DNA of 23,934 nucleotides from Coprococcus sp. (GCA_016297325.1 JAEDGW010000031.1:1-23934), one strand, 5' to 3'. Shown: positions 15,758 to 23,798, numbered from the stretch's first letter. The notes: generated by a model not told the origin, from the sequence alone. Translations and numbers: made by a program.

Positions 15758-16852
15758 ATGACAAGAGGAAAAATGAAAAAGATGGTTGCTGCGGCGCTTG
15801 CAGCGACAATGGTATTTACAATGACTGCCTGTGGCAGCAAAGATGAGGAGAAGACAGCGGACGGATATGCAAAGGAGATATATCTGTACAACTGGGCAGA
15901 GTACATGACACAGGATGTGTTGGACAAGTTTGAGGAGGAGTATGGTATCAAAGTCGTTGAGACCACATTTGAGTCAAATGATGAGATGCTCGCAAAGCTC
16001 CTTGCTGGAGGCGGTACAGACTATGACATAGCAGTGCCATCGAATTTCTATGTGGAGTCCATGAAGGCCAATGATCTCCTTGAGCCGCTCGACAAGGATG
16101 TGATCACCAATTACAACAATATAGATGAGACATACAGGACGATGGAGTGTGATCCGAATGGAGAATACTGCGTGCCATACATGGGAACTTCATGTGCATG
16201 GATAGCCAACAAGAAGATGCTTGATGAGTACGGCATAGAGGTGCACACCATGGAGGATCTGAAGGACGAGCATCTGAAGAACAACATACTTATCGTGGAC
16301 GATCCACAGGCGATAAGCGGTGTAGGCCTTGTGGGCTGTGACATAGATCCGACATCACAGAATCTGGATGATCTGGAAAAGGGCAAGGAGTATGTGAAGG
16401 AGCTCAATCCATACATCAAGGCATTTGCATCATCACCTGATACCAGAGACAGTATGGCAAAGGGAGAGGTTGCACTGGCGTATATGTACAGCGGCGAGGC
16501 TCTGCAGGCTATGAAAGAGAATCCGGATCTCGAGGTCGTCATGGATAAAGAGCAGTGCTCACTGTCCATGGATACCATGGTCCTTCTGAAAGGATCAAAG
16601 CACAAGAAGGAGGCAGAGCTGTTCCTGAACTTTATACTCAGACCTGACATATCAGCAGAGCTCACAAATACTTTCCAGTTTGTATGTGCAAATGATGCGG
16701 CAGTTGAATATCTTGATGATGACCTGAAGGACAACCCACTCTGTGTACTCACAGATGACATGAAGAGCAGGATATTCATGCTGAATACATTCAATGCGGA
16801 TGCCATATCCGCCGAGACTGATGCGCTCATGGAGATCAAGTCCTCAAGATAG
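15758..16852 (+). CDS. potD: Extracellular solute-binding lipoprotein, PotD-like (polyamine/amine binding)
   Basis: The 364-residue protein starts at ATG 15758, 8 bases after AGGAGG; an in-frame ATG at 15752 is too near. The N-terminus is a lipoprotein signal peptide with a basic start, a hydrophobic stretch and lipobox MTAC, Cys25 being the lipidated residue. The mature part begins with IYLYNWAEYMTQDVLDKFEEEYGIKVVETTFESNDEMLAKLLAGG, the pattern of PotD/PotF binding proteins, including the NWAEY segment of the ligand pocket and YDIAVPSNFYVE. It would capture substrate outside the cell for the PotABC-like complex. The amidohydrolase gene and two 29-bp repeats separate it from the permease genes. 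The bound molecule may be a polyamine or another amine or opine. Confidence 0.9.
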   Translation: MTRGKMKKMVAAALAATMVFTMTACGSKDEEKTADGYAKEIYLYNWAEYMTQDVLDKFEEEYGIKVVETTFESNDEMLAKLLAGGGTDYDIAVPSNFYVESMKANDLLEPLDKDVITNYNNIDETYRTMECDPNGEYCVPYMGTSCAWIANKKMLDEYGIEVHTMEDLKDEHLKNNILIVDDPQAISGVGLVGCDIDPTSQNLDDLEKGKEYVKELNPYIKAFASSPDTRDSMAKGEVALAYMYSGEALQAMKENPDLEVVMDKEQCSLSMDTMVLLKGSKHKKEAELFLNFILRPDISAELTNTFQFVCANDAAVEYLDDDLKDNPLCVLTDDMKSRIFMLNTFNADAISAETDALMEIKSSR

Positions 16853-16861
16853 GGGCTGCCT

Positions 16862-18232
16862 ATGAGAGCTTCGGTAAAAGCACAGGATAAAAAAACATTT
16901 GGAACACGGGAAAACCGGGTTCTAAATATAAAATACGCAATACTTCAGATGATGTTCTGGATATGTGCGGCATCTGCATATGCATACCTCACACAGATGC
17001 TTCAATACAAGGGATTTGCCGAGGATCAGATAGGAGTCATAAATGCGGTGAAACTGTTTTCTACAGGAGTGTTCCAGATAATCATAGGAGCATTCTCTGA
17101 CAGGTATGCTTCAAGGATATCGCTCAGGCACATTATCGCAGTTTTGACGTTCGCCGCACTGGTGTTGACATTTGTATTCTATAAGTATACATTGACGTTT
17201 GTTCAGACGATATTTTTATTCGTGGGATTTGGAGCCACGTTTACATGTATATCGCCCCTCATAGACTCACTGTCCATACAGTATATGAATGGCGGCAGGA
17301 ACATCAATTACCCAATGTGCAGGGCAGCAGGTTCATGTGCCTGGGCTGTGGCGTGTGTATTGTTTGGGATCTTCTGTGACACCTATGATGCTAACAGGCT
17401 GCTCATACTTCAGATGCTGTTCACGGGATTCATGCTGGCGGCGGTGCTGGTTATGAGTGATACGGCAGCAGGGGCGGCGCATGGAATCGGTGGAGGGGAT
17501 GGTGACAGAGTAGCAAGGACAGACTCTGATAAAAACAGATTATCGCAGCCGGATCCAGACAGCACAGATGAAGCCACATCAGGACAGAAAGTTCATGGAG
17601 GTACAGACGTAGCCGCGATAAAAAATACAGCAGTTCACACCACAGGATATCTTCTCACCAGATACCCGAAGTACAGATGGTTCCTCATCGGATCGGCGGT
17701 GATGTTCATGGGCTACAATGTGGGAACGACATTCCTGATAAATGTGTTCGAGAGACTTGGAGGAAGCAACTTCCACTACGGAACAGCGGAATTCATCATG
17801 GCGATAAGTGAGGTGCCATCGGCGTTCCTGCTCATAAAGTTCCGGAAGCGGATATCACTGGACAAGATCATGCTGTGCTGTGCAGTGTTTATGACGTTCA
17901 AAAACATGTTCGCAGCATTCTCAGACAGCGTGTGGGTGATAATCATATCCCAGAGCTGTGAGATGCTTGGATTTGGACTGTTCTACTCCGGAAGCGTGTA
18001 TCTTGTGGAGGAGATGCTATCGCCCTCAGATGTCGTGAAGGGAATGGCCCTGATAAATGCATTTACAGTGGGAGCAGGCGAAGGGATTGGAGCGCTGCTT
18101 TGCGGTTTTATCAACTCCAGATACGGACTCACGGCGGTCATGGATTCCAGCGTGTTGATAAGTACAGTGTCCATTATATGCATAGTGATCATGTGCCGTA
18201 AAGCAGACAGGATACACGAAAAAATATCTTGA
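16862..18232 (+). CDS. MFS transporter with long central hydrophilic loop
   Basis: The 456-residue membrane protein has about twelve hydrophobic segments. The N-terminal half (MMFWICAASAYAYLTQMLQYKGFAEDQIGVINA) resembles the MFS_1-like/nucleoside-symporter branch, and FQIIIGAFSDRYASR carries the family motif after helix 2. Between the two six-helix halves is a long Asp/Gly/Ser-rich loop of about 60 residues (roughly 203-262), longer than usual. The gene starts at ATG 16862, 9 bases after the PotD-like stop, with only a weak AGGGG-type ribosome-binding site, so it is probably co-transcribed. It may export a product or take up an alternative substrate of the island; direction and cargo cannot be read from sequence. 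Confidence 0.85.
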   Translation: MRASVKAQDKKTFGTRENRVLNIKYAILQMMFWICAASAYAYLTQMLQYKGFAEDQIGVINAVKLFSTGVFQIIIGAFSDRYASRISLRHIIAVLTFAALVLTFVFYKYTLTFVQTIFLFVGFGATFTCISPLIDSLSIQYMNGGRNINYPMCRAAGSCAWAVACVLFGIFCDTYDANRLLILQMLFTGFMLAAVLVMSDTAAGAAHGIGGGDGDRVARTDSDKNRLSQPDPDSTDEATSGQKVHGGTDVAAIKNTAVHTTGYLLTRYPKYRWFLIGSAVMFMGYNVGTTFLINVFERLGGSNFHYGTAEFIMAISEVPSAFLLIKFRKRISLDKIMLCCAVFMTFKNMFAAFSDSVWVIIISQSCEMLGFGLFYSGSVYLVEEMLSPSDVVKGMALINAFTVGAGEGIGALLCGFINSRYGLTAVMDSSVLISTVSIICIVIMCRKADRIHEKIS

Positions 18233-18250
18233 TGAATATACTATTTGAGA

Positions 18251-18279
18251 TTGACAAAATAGTGATAGTAAATAAAAAT
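18251..18279 (+). promoter_or_regulatory. Candidate sigma-A-type promoter before second OCD-like gene
   Basis: TTGACA at 18251-18256 is a perfect -35 box. The best -10 candidates, TAAAAA or AAAAAT, begin 16-17 bases downstream in an AT-rich tract and match poorly. No MerR-type dyad is present here, unlike the other two island promoters. Confidence 0.4.
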
Positions 18280-18322
18280 AACATAAAATATAGCTGATAT
18301 ATGACGAGAGAAAGGTTTGGTA

Positions 18323-19531
18323 ATGCTTATGAAGAATCGTGACGTAGAATCAGAAGCGGCAGGGAGAAAGAGCAATGTAGAATCAGACAAACAGAATATA
18401 AGCTTTTTATACCTCAGTGAGGAGGATATGATAGATGCGGGTGTTCTCAATCCGGGAAGATGCGTGGATGTCATGGAGGAGACCATGGGACTTATGGAGG
18501 ACGGAGATTTCCTCATGGGTGGCCCATACAATGACGCCCACGGCCTTATGTTATATTTTCCAAAGAAGTCTCCGATAGAGAACTTCCCTGTCAACAATGC
18601 AAGAGACAGGAGATTCATAGCCATGCCGGCGTACCTTGGAGGCAGATTCCATGTGGCAGGAGAGAAGTGGTACGGTTCAAATGGCAACAACAGAGCTATA
18701 GGACTCCCTCGTTCCATACTGATGATGATGCTCAACGATGTGGAGACAGGAAAGCCGCTTGCATACATGTCAGGAAATCTTCTGAGCTCCATGAGAACAG
18801 GTGCCATGCCTGGGCTTGCAGCAAAGCTTCTGGCAAGAAACGATTCAAAGGTGCTCACACTTGTCGGCCCGGGAGTCATCTGCAGATCAAGTCTCAGAGC
18901 CATCATGTCACAGAGATTTGACATAGACACTATCAAGATAAAGGGAAGCTCACCGACTTCATCAAATGCAATTAAGATGAAGGAATATATAGAAGAGAAC
19001 TATCCTGAAGTAAAGAACATAATCATATGCAAGGATATGGAGGAGGCACTTAAGGATGCCGACATCATAACAGAGGCAGTGTCCTGTAAAGAGGGCGAGT
19101 GGCCGGTGTATAAAAGAGAGTGGCTAAAGCCAGGAGCACTTGTCATTTCTACAAGTACCTTCAATATGGAACACAGGAGCATAGCAGACCTGAAAAAGGT
19201 CATAGACAATTATGGAATGTACGAGAACTACGCAGAAGAAGACAACGTGGGATACGATGAGGAGGGCAACAGACTCCATACAGGATGTATGGGAGAGGAC
19301 TTCGTATACATGGTAAAAGACGGACTCATCGAGAGAGATTCCATAACTACATTCGGAGAGATAATCCGTGGCAAGAAACCTGGCAGGGAATCCGACGATG
19401 AGATCATCCTCGTATCCATAGAGGGCATGCCAACCGAGGATGTCGCATGGGCATATGAGTGTTATACATATGCACTTGTCCATGACATAGGGACAAAACT
19501 CAAGGTATGGGATAGACCATATGCGTTTTAA
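18323..19531 (+). CDS. Ornithine cyclodeaminase/mu-crystallin-family protein, long form (copy 2)
   Basis: The 402-residue protein starts at ATG 18323, 7 bases after AAAGG; ATG 18329 is also possible. It is a clear paralogue of the product of 9215-10360, sharing FLYLSEEDMIDAGVL, AMPAYLGGRFHVAGEKWYGSNG, MLNDVETGKPLAYMSGNLLSSMRTGAMPG and the C-terminal GTKLKVWDRP. It has about 20 additional polar N-terminal residues. Its nucleotide loop reads LVGPGVICRSSL, replacing the last Gly of GxGxxG by Cys, and the region of the catalytic Asp of true cyclodeaminases reads STSTFNMEHR. Both changes suggest altered cofactor use or a non-cyclodeaminase activity. It may act with copy 1 as a hetero-oligomer or handle a different imine. 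It is the last gene of the island. Confidence 0.84.
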   Translation: MLMKNRDVESEAAGRKSNVESDKQNISFLYLSEEDMIDAGVLNPGRCVDVMEETMGLMEDGDFLMGGPYNDAHGLMLYFPKKSPIENFPVNNARDRRFIAMPAYLGGRFHVAGEKWYGSNGNNRAIGLPRSILMMMLNDVETGKPLAYMSGNLLSSMRTGAMPGLAAKLLARNDSKVLTLVGPGVICRSSLRAIMSQRFDIDTIKIKGSSPTSSNAIKMKEYIEENYPEVKNIIICKDMEEALKDADIITEAVSCKEGEWPVYKREWLKPGALVISTSTFNMEHRSIADLKKVIDNYGMYENYAEEDNVGYDEEGNRLHTGCMGEDFVYMVKDGLIERDSITTFGEIIRGKKPGRESDDEIILVSIEGMPTEDVAWAYECYTYALVHDIGTKLKVWDRPYAF

Positions 19532-19570
19532 CAATACCAAAAAACAATTTTGAATAATAAGTCATAGTCA

Positions 19571-19596
19571 GGCTCAAAACATATATGTTTTGAGCC
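19571..19596. terminator. 26-bp perfect palindrome, bidirectional terminator between convergent genes
   Basis: GGCTCAAAACATA and its exact complement TATGTTTTGAGCC form a 13-bp stem with no spare loop at 19571-19596. It lies 40 bases after the OCD-like stop and 10 bases beyond the murI stop, so it can serve both convergent transcripts. T-runs on either side are weak, although a T-rich stretch follows further on for the minus strand. Confidence 0.7.
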
Positions 19597-19605
19597 GTCC
19601 GTCAT

Positions 19606-20373
19606 TTAAGCCTCAAAAAGCTGGTGGCATAGGCTGATCTCGGCTGGATCCGGATTGCTGTTGAAGAATTCCACTTTGCCACTCTTTTGGGACGGTGTGA
19701 GGAGTTCTGCGATGCGCAGCCTGCGCTGAAGCTCTAAGGCTGTTCCGTGGGCACCGTTAAATATCTTTACCTCTGGGCCGGCTATTTTCTGGATCACCTT
19801 TTCAACAAATGGATAGTGTGTACATCCAAGTACGATGGCATCGATGTTGTGCTTAAGTGCAGGCGCCAGAAGACCTCTGATAAATTCAGTGAGTTCATCT
19901 CCGTCCAATATTCCCTTTTCCACATAATCGGCAAGTCCCGGACATGGGACAGGGTATATGTCTGAGTCCTTTGAATAGTGATCCATAAGATCGTTAAATT
20001 TGGGGAGGGACAGAGTTGCAGGGGTGGCCATGACAGCCACCTTGTCGTGCTCCTTCCACAGAACGGCGGGCTTTAATGCCGGTTCTATTCCGATGATGGG
20101 AATGGAAGGGTACTGTTCCCTGAGTTTGGAAGCGGCGACGCTTGTCGCAGTGTTGCACGCTATGACGATAGCTTTGACATCCTTTGCAAGAAGAAAACTT
20201 GTGCATCTTTCAGACAGAGTCATGATAGTTTCAATCGGTTTTGTTCCATATGGCGCATTTGCCGAGTCTCCATAATATAAATAATCTTCATTCGGCATGA
20301 GCTCTACTATATCTTTCAATACGCTGATGCCGCCAAATCCTGAATCAAAAATTCCAATCGCACGTGAATCCAT
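19606..20373 (-). CDS. murI: Glutamate racemase
   Basis: The 255-residue enzyme interconverts L- and D-glutamate, supplying D-Glu for peptidoglycan. IGIFDSGFGGISVLKD opens the protein as in all MurI. The two catalytic cysteines are C73 in IACNTAT and C184 in LGCTHYPF, and YGDSANAPYG is the conserved substrate loop. Length is typical. The gene is convergent with the catabolic island and separated from it by a strong palindrome, so it is probably unrelated in regulation. A good promoter lies about 105 bases upstream. Confidence 0.96.
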   Translation of the reverse strand: MDSRAIGIFDSGFGGISVLKDIVELMPNEDYLYYGDSANAPYGTKPIETIMTLSERCTSFLLAKDVKAIVIACNTATSVAASKLREQYPSIPIIGIEPALKPAVLWKEHDKVAVMATPATLSLPKFNDLMDHYSKDSDIYPVPCPGLADYVEKGILDGDELTEFIRGLLAPALKHNIDAIVLGCTHYPFVEKVIQKIAGPEVKIFNGAHGTALELQRRLRIAELLTPSQKSGKVEFFNSNPDPAEISLCHQLFEA

Positions 20374-20478
20374 AATTTATCTCCATAAAAATCACACATA
20401 CCCGGATAAGAAGTAGATATATGTGTAAGTATTATCAATCGTTTATTGCCGGTATGTACCAGCACCGTGAACATATAA

Positions 20479-20507
20479 ATTATACTATCTGTGCATAAAA
20501 AAAACAA
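20479..20507 (-). promoter_or_regulatory. murI promoter
   Basis: On the minus strand TTGTTT (20502-20507) and a perfect TATAAT (20479-20484) are spaced by 17 bp. Transcription would start near 20472, leaving about 100 bases of leader. A 9-bp inverted repeat, TACCAGCAC at 20457-20465 and GTGCTGGTA at 20511-20519, flanks this promoter. Confidence 0.7.
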
Positions 20508-20663
20508 TGCGTGCTGGTATTCTATATAAAGTCATTCTATAATGAAGTGCTTTGTTATAAAGATTAAATGTTTATAAATAAGTAGACTATCAGTTGTGGC
20601 AGGTGGTAGAATGATACGAGTCATTAGATCATATAAGTATTTAGTCGCGAAAGGGTAGATATT

Positions 20664-21167
20664 ATGAGCAGAGATCTGATTTCTATAGTAAAAGAGAAGA
20701 TGATAGAGTATTATTCCGGAGACTCAAGAAGAGTGCATCATTTCCTGAAGGTTCATTCATTTGCAAAACTTATAGGGGAATGTGAGGGGATGCCGGCGGA
20801 CGAGCTGGAGATCCTCGAGATCGCAGCACTGGTTCATGATATAGGAATAAAGAACGCAGAGATGAAATATGGATATAACAATGGTACACTTCAGGAGAAG
20901 GAGGGACCGCCGGAGGCAAAGAGACTTCTTAGGAGTGTGGAAGCCGGAGAGGAATTGACGGACCGTGTATGTTATCTGGTCGGACATCACCATACTTACA
21001 GGGATATCAAGGGACTGGATTACCAGATACTTGTTGAGGCAGATTTCCTTGTGAATCTGTACGAGGATCAGGCAGACAGGGATACGATCACTAAGGCTTA
21101 TGGCAATATATTCAGAACAGAGAGTGGGAAAAGACTCTGCAGACAGTTGTTCCCTGTGGTGAGTTGA
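20664..21167 (+). CDS. HD-domain hydrolase
   Basis: The 167-residue protein starts at ATG 20664 after GAAAGGG. H25/H26 (RRVHHFLKVHSFA), H58-D59 (ALVHDIG) and the VGHHHTY stretch supply the metal-binding pattern of the HD superfamily, and ILVEADFLVNLYED provides the final Asp. Such stand-alone small HD proteins are metal-dependent phosphohydrolases, often on nucleotides, but the substrate cannot be told from the sequence. A likely -10 box TATAAT lies at 20538-20543. It is divergent from murI and is followed by its own downstream promoter for the next gene, so it may be monocistronic. Confidence 0.85.
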   Translation: MSRDLISIVKEKMIEYYSGDSRRVHHFLKVHSFAKLIGECEGMPADELEILEIAALVHDIGIKNAEMKYGYNNGTLQEKEGPPEAKRLLRSVEAGEELTDRVCYLVGHHHTYRDIKGLDYQILVEADFLVNLYEDQADRDTITKAYGNIFRTESGKRLCRQLFPVVS

Positions 21168-21191
21168 AAAAAAGCAGAGATATGATATAAT
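21164..21191 (+). promoter_or_regulatory. Promoter overlapping the HD-gene stop codon
   Basis: TTGAAA (21164-21169) and a perfect TATAAT (21186-21191) are separated by 16 bp. The -35 box contains the TGA stop of the HD gene. It would give a leader of about 40 bases to the membrane-protein gene at 21237. Confidence 0.7.
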
Positions 21192-21236
21192 TAAAAAGAA
21201 TATGCGCTTGTGTGCAGGTGCATAGGAGGAAATAAT

Positions 21237-22064
21237 ATGAGATTATATATATCGAAACTACTTACTGTCATTCTTCCGGTTATAGGAGTTTTGTGTATAT
21301 TTGGCTTTGCATTTGCTGGCAATATATTTTATGGATGGGTAATTTTTGTAGCTCTGGCGCTGCTTTCGGGACTTATCAACACGATATTTTTCAGATGCCC
21401 TCACTGCGGCAAATCTATACCGGCAAACAGCACAGTAAACCAGAAGTATTGTCCGCTCTGCGGCGAGGATCTCGGCATGAAGCCATCCCGCATAAGCTAC
21501 TATGGCAGATGCCACAAGGATAAACACGGATGCATGAGAGGATATACGATAGTAGGCCCTATGGTGTTTATCGTCTGTTTTATCATTCTGTTATTGATAA
21601 TCATTGTAGTGTTTGGAATCGACAGCCTGACAAAAGTTATGGGAAGAACAGCAGTCATTGCAGGATTTGCGATAAGCGTTGTGCTGGCTCTGTTTTGCCG
21701 TATAGTGGTGTCATCGGCGGTGAAACTGGATGATAAAGCGATATATTTCAGTAAGGTTCCGTTCTTCTGGAGAAAATACGATATGGATGATATCAGGAGC
21801 TGGGCAAAGGATATAGAACCTTTTTATCATGTGAATAGGGGATATGTATTTGCAACATCAAAGGGTGTTGTAGAGATTCCGATGGCGACATATGCAGGTG
21901 GGCAGGAGCTGTTTAATACATTCACAGATAAGATTGGAAAGGAGCTGCCTGATGTGAGACCTGACCTTGTGATCTCAAAGCATTCGGAACAGGCAAGAGC
22001 TGATGAAGACAGATATGTAGAGACTGTTAAGAGATATACGGTACTTTGCCAGGTCGGCAGATAG
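21237..22064 (+). CDS. Membrane protein with a zinc-ribbon insert, function unknown
   Basis: The 275-residue protein starts at ATG 21237, just after AGGAGG; the frame extends to 21210 but that part contains the ribosome-binding site. Hydrophobic segments lie near residues 7-27 and 32-50. A C54PHC57 / C72PLC75 zinc-ribbon-like knuckle pair follows, then two more membrane segments near residues 104-125 and 132-155. The rest is a soluble domain with KLDDKAIYFSKVPFFWRKYDMDDIRSW that resembles PH-like/bPH domains (low confidence). I do not recognise the family. The order suggests a small membrane sensor or scaffold with cytoplasmic ribbon and C-terminal domain. It has its own promoter. Confidence 0.75.
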   Translation: MRLYISKLLTVILPVIGVLCIFGFAFAGNIFYGWVIFVALALLSGLINTIFFRCPHCGKSIPANSTVNQKYCPLCGEDLGMKPSRISYYGRCHKDKHGCMRGYTIVGPMVFIVCFIILLLIIIVVFGIDSLTKVMGRTAVIAGFAISVVLALFCRIVVSSAVKLDDKAIYFSKVPFFWRKYDMDDIRSWAKDIEPFYHVNRGYVFATSKGVVEIPMATYAGGQELFNTFTDKIGKELPDVRPDLVISKHSEQARADEDRYVETVKRYTVLCQVGR

Positions 22065-22137
22065 TTTGTACAAGGCGTTGATGAATAGAGCAATATAAAA
22101 ATATACTAATTATAAAAATGAAAGGATACATAGTAAT

Positions 22138-22968
22138 ATGGATGTAAAAGATATTGGAAAGAAGGTAACTAATCCTGAGCTGCTGGAGGCCATGAGGGCT
22201 TTGAAAGATAAACAGGAAGGGGATACAATGAAGACTCTTTTTGAGGCTATACTGAAGGCTGTTCTCATTGTGCCTGCCAAGTTTGATAAAGAGCCACAGC
22301 CTGACGAGAACGGCAAGATAGTCCTTGACAAGAACATAAAAGTTAATTTTGCTCTCCTGACAAACCAGAGTGGAGACAAAGTATTACCTTGCTTTACAGA
22401 TGAAGATACACTCAATGCATCGCAGTTTGATGATAGTTTTCAGAAGATATTGCTTCCATATAAGCAGTTGTCAGATATGGTCGTAAGCTCAAAGGGTGCT
22501 ATCTCAGGAATTGTAATAAATCCATTTACAGAAAATTGTTGTATACCTGCAGAATTGATGATAGATTATCACAATTTCTCAAACAAGAATCTTGTACAGA
22601 AGAAGCTTACACCAGGTTCAACAGTAAAACTCAGAACTCCAAGATATCAGCCTGTGCAGATGCTTGAAGAGTGCTCAAAACTTCTTGTGAAGTATCCTGT
22701 TGTTGAGAGAGCGTATATCCAGATGATGGAGGAAGAGAAGAAAGAGGATAAATATCTTGTAGCATTGGATATGCTTGGTGATGAGAGACCGCTTTTATCT
22801 GCATTGATACCTGCGATGAAGCCACATGCATTTGGCATAGAGATTGCATTTGTCAAGACCGATAATCCACTTGGCCAGAAGGTTAAAGAGCTGGCAGAGC
22901 CATTTTATGTAAGAGCTGATCTTGTAGACGATGCGGATGATGATGCAGAAGAGGGTACTGAGGAATAG
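22138..22968 (+). CDS. SseB-family protein
   Basis: The 276-residue soluble protein resembles SseB (enhanced serine sensitivity) family members. The first half carries NFALLTNQSGDKVLPCFTDEDTL and GAISGIVINPFTENCCIP, typical of the SseB N-terminal domain, with the LPxFTD strand. The second half, from TPGSTVKLRTPRYQP through AYIQMMEEEKKEDKYLVALDM to FGIEIAFVKTDNPLGQ, matches the SseB C-terminal domain. The C-terminus is very acidic. The molecular function of the family is not established. ATG 22138 is preceded by GAAAGGA at about 11 bases. Confidence 0.82.
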   Translation: MDVKDIGKKVTNPELLEAMRALKDKQEGDTMKTLFEAILKAVLIVPAKFDKEPQPDENGKIVLDKNIKVNFALLTNQSGDKVLPCFTDEDTLNASQFDDSFQKILLPYKQLSDMVVSSKGAISGIVINPFTENCCIPAELMIDYHNFSNKNLVQKKLTPGSTVKLRTPRYQPVQMLEECSKLLVKYPVVERAYIQMMEEEKKEDKYLVALDMLGDERPLLSALIPAMKPHAFGIEIAFVKTDNPLGQKVKELAEPFYVRADLVDDADDDAEEGTEE

Positions 22969-23025
22969 AATTCGGAAGATACGGATTGGATGACATAACC
23001 CATATAGAATATAGAAGAGGTAATT

Positions 23026-23508
23026 ATGTTTAAAAAATATTTGTTTATCTTTCTGTTGTCGATGGTACCTATTATTGAGCTGAGGGGCGCAATTCCATAT
23101 TCAGTCGGATTTGGTCTGCCATCTCTGCCGTCATTTATAGTGTGTGTTATAGGCAATATGATCCCGGTTCCATTTATTTACTGGTTTGCCAGAAGAGTGC
23201 TTGAGTGGGGCAAGGATAAGAGATTTATAGGAAAGTTTTTTACATGGTGTCTGGATAAAGGTGAGCGTGGTGGCAAAAAGCTTATGGAGAAGTCAGGTGC
23301 AGGTGTATATATTGCACTGCTGCTGTTTGTAGGCATCCCACTTCCTGGAACAGGGGCGTGGACAGGAACTCTGGCAGCGAGCTTCCTCGAACTTGACTGG
23401 AAGAAGAGTGTCGTCATGGTCATGCTTGGAGTTATCATGGCAGGTGTGATCATGTACCTGGGAAGCAAAGGGCTCTTCGGGGCGATAGGCTTCATGACTT
23501 CAAGATAA
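23026..23508 (+). CDS. COG2426 small multidrug-export-like membrane protein
   Basis: The 160-residue integral membrane protein begins MFKKYLFIFLLSMVPIIELRGAIPYSVG, the highly typical opening of the COG2426/Sm_multidrug_ex family with ELRGAIP. About four hydrophobic segments follow, and VGIPLPGTGAWTGTLAAS is the second conserved block. Family members are called small multidrug export proteins, but transport activity is poorly supported; they resemble DedA-like proteins in having paired re-entrant-type loops. AGAGG lies before the ATG. It stands between the SseB-like gene and an 80-aa gene in the same direction. Confidence 0.87.
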   Translation: MFKKYLFIFLLSMVPIIELRGAIPYSVGFGLPSLPSFIVCVIGNMIPVPFIYWFARRVLEWGKDKRFIGKFFTWCLDKGERGGKKLMEKSGAGVYIALLLFVGIPLPGTGAWTGTLAASFLELDWKKSVVMVMLGVIMAGVIMYLGSKGLFGAIGFMTSR

Positions 23509-23555
23509 CCGGACAGATTATATAGTAGAAATTCAACTAAAGGAGGCCGAAAACT

Positions 23556-23798
23556 ATGGCGATGAATCCTGCGATGCTTTTTAAGATCAAGGGCGCCTGG
23601 GAGAAGTTCGTACAGAACCATCCGAAATTCCCATTATTCCTGAGAGCTGCGTCGGCAAGCGGTATAAAGGAAGGCTATATAATAGAAGTAAAGATCACGG
23701 ATACGGACGGAAAAGCCATCTGTACAAACGTCAAACTTACAGAATCTGATATGGAGCTTATCGGTATGATAAAGGATATGAGCTCCGGAGCCAGATAA
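23556..23798 (+). CDS. Small conserved-looking protein, 80 aa, function unknown
   Basis: The 80-residue product has a very good ribosome-binding site (AAAGGAGG) and normal codon use, so it is likely real. It begins MAMNPAMLFKIKGAWEKFVQNHPKFP and has a small alpha/beta pattern: an N-terminal helix, a strand EGYIIEVKITDTDG, a strand CTNVKLT and a final helix ESDMELIGMIKDM. No cysteines, signal peptide or membrane segment of note are seen apart from one Cys. I do not recognise a functional family. It is the last gene before a promoter and terminator region. Confidence 0.75.
   Translation: MAMNPAMLFKIKGAWEKFVQNHPKFPLFLRAASASGIKEGYIIEVKITDTDGKAICTNVKLTESDMELIGMIKDMSSGAR

Noticed and set aside
16111..16839. 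242-codon open frame antisense to the PotD-like gene
   Set aside because: It mirrors the codon structure of the strongly supported lipoprotein gene, has no ribosome-binding site and gives a Ser-rich product of low-complexity type.
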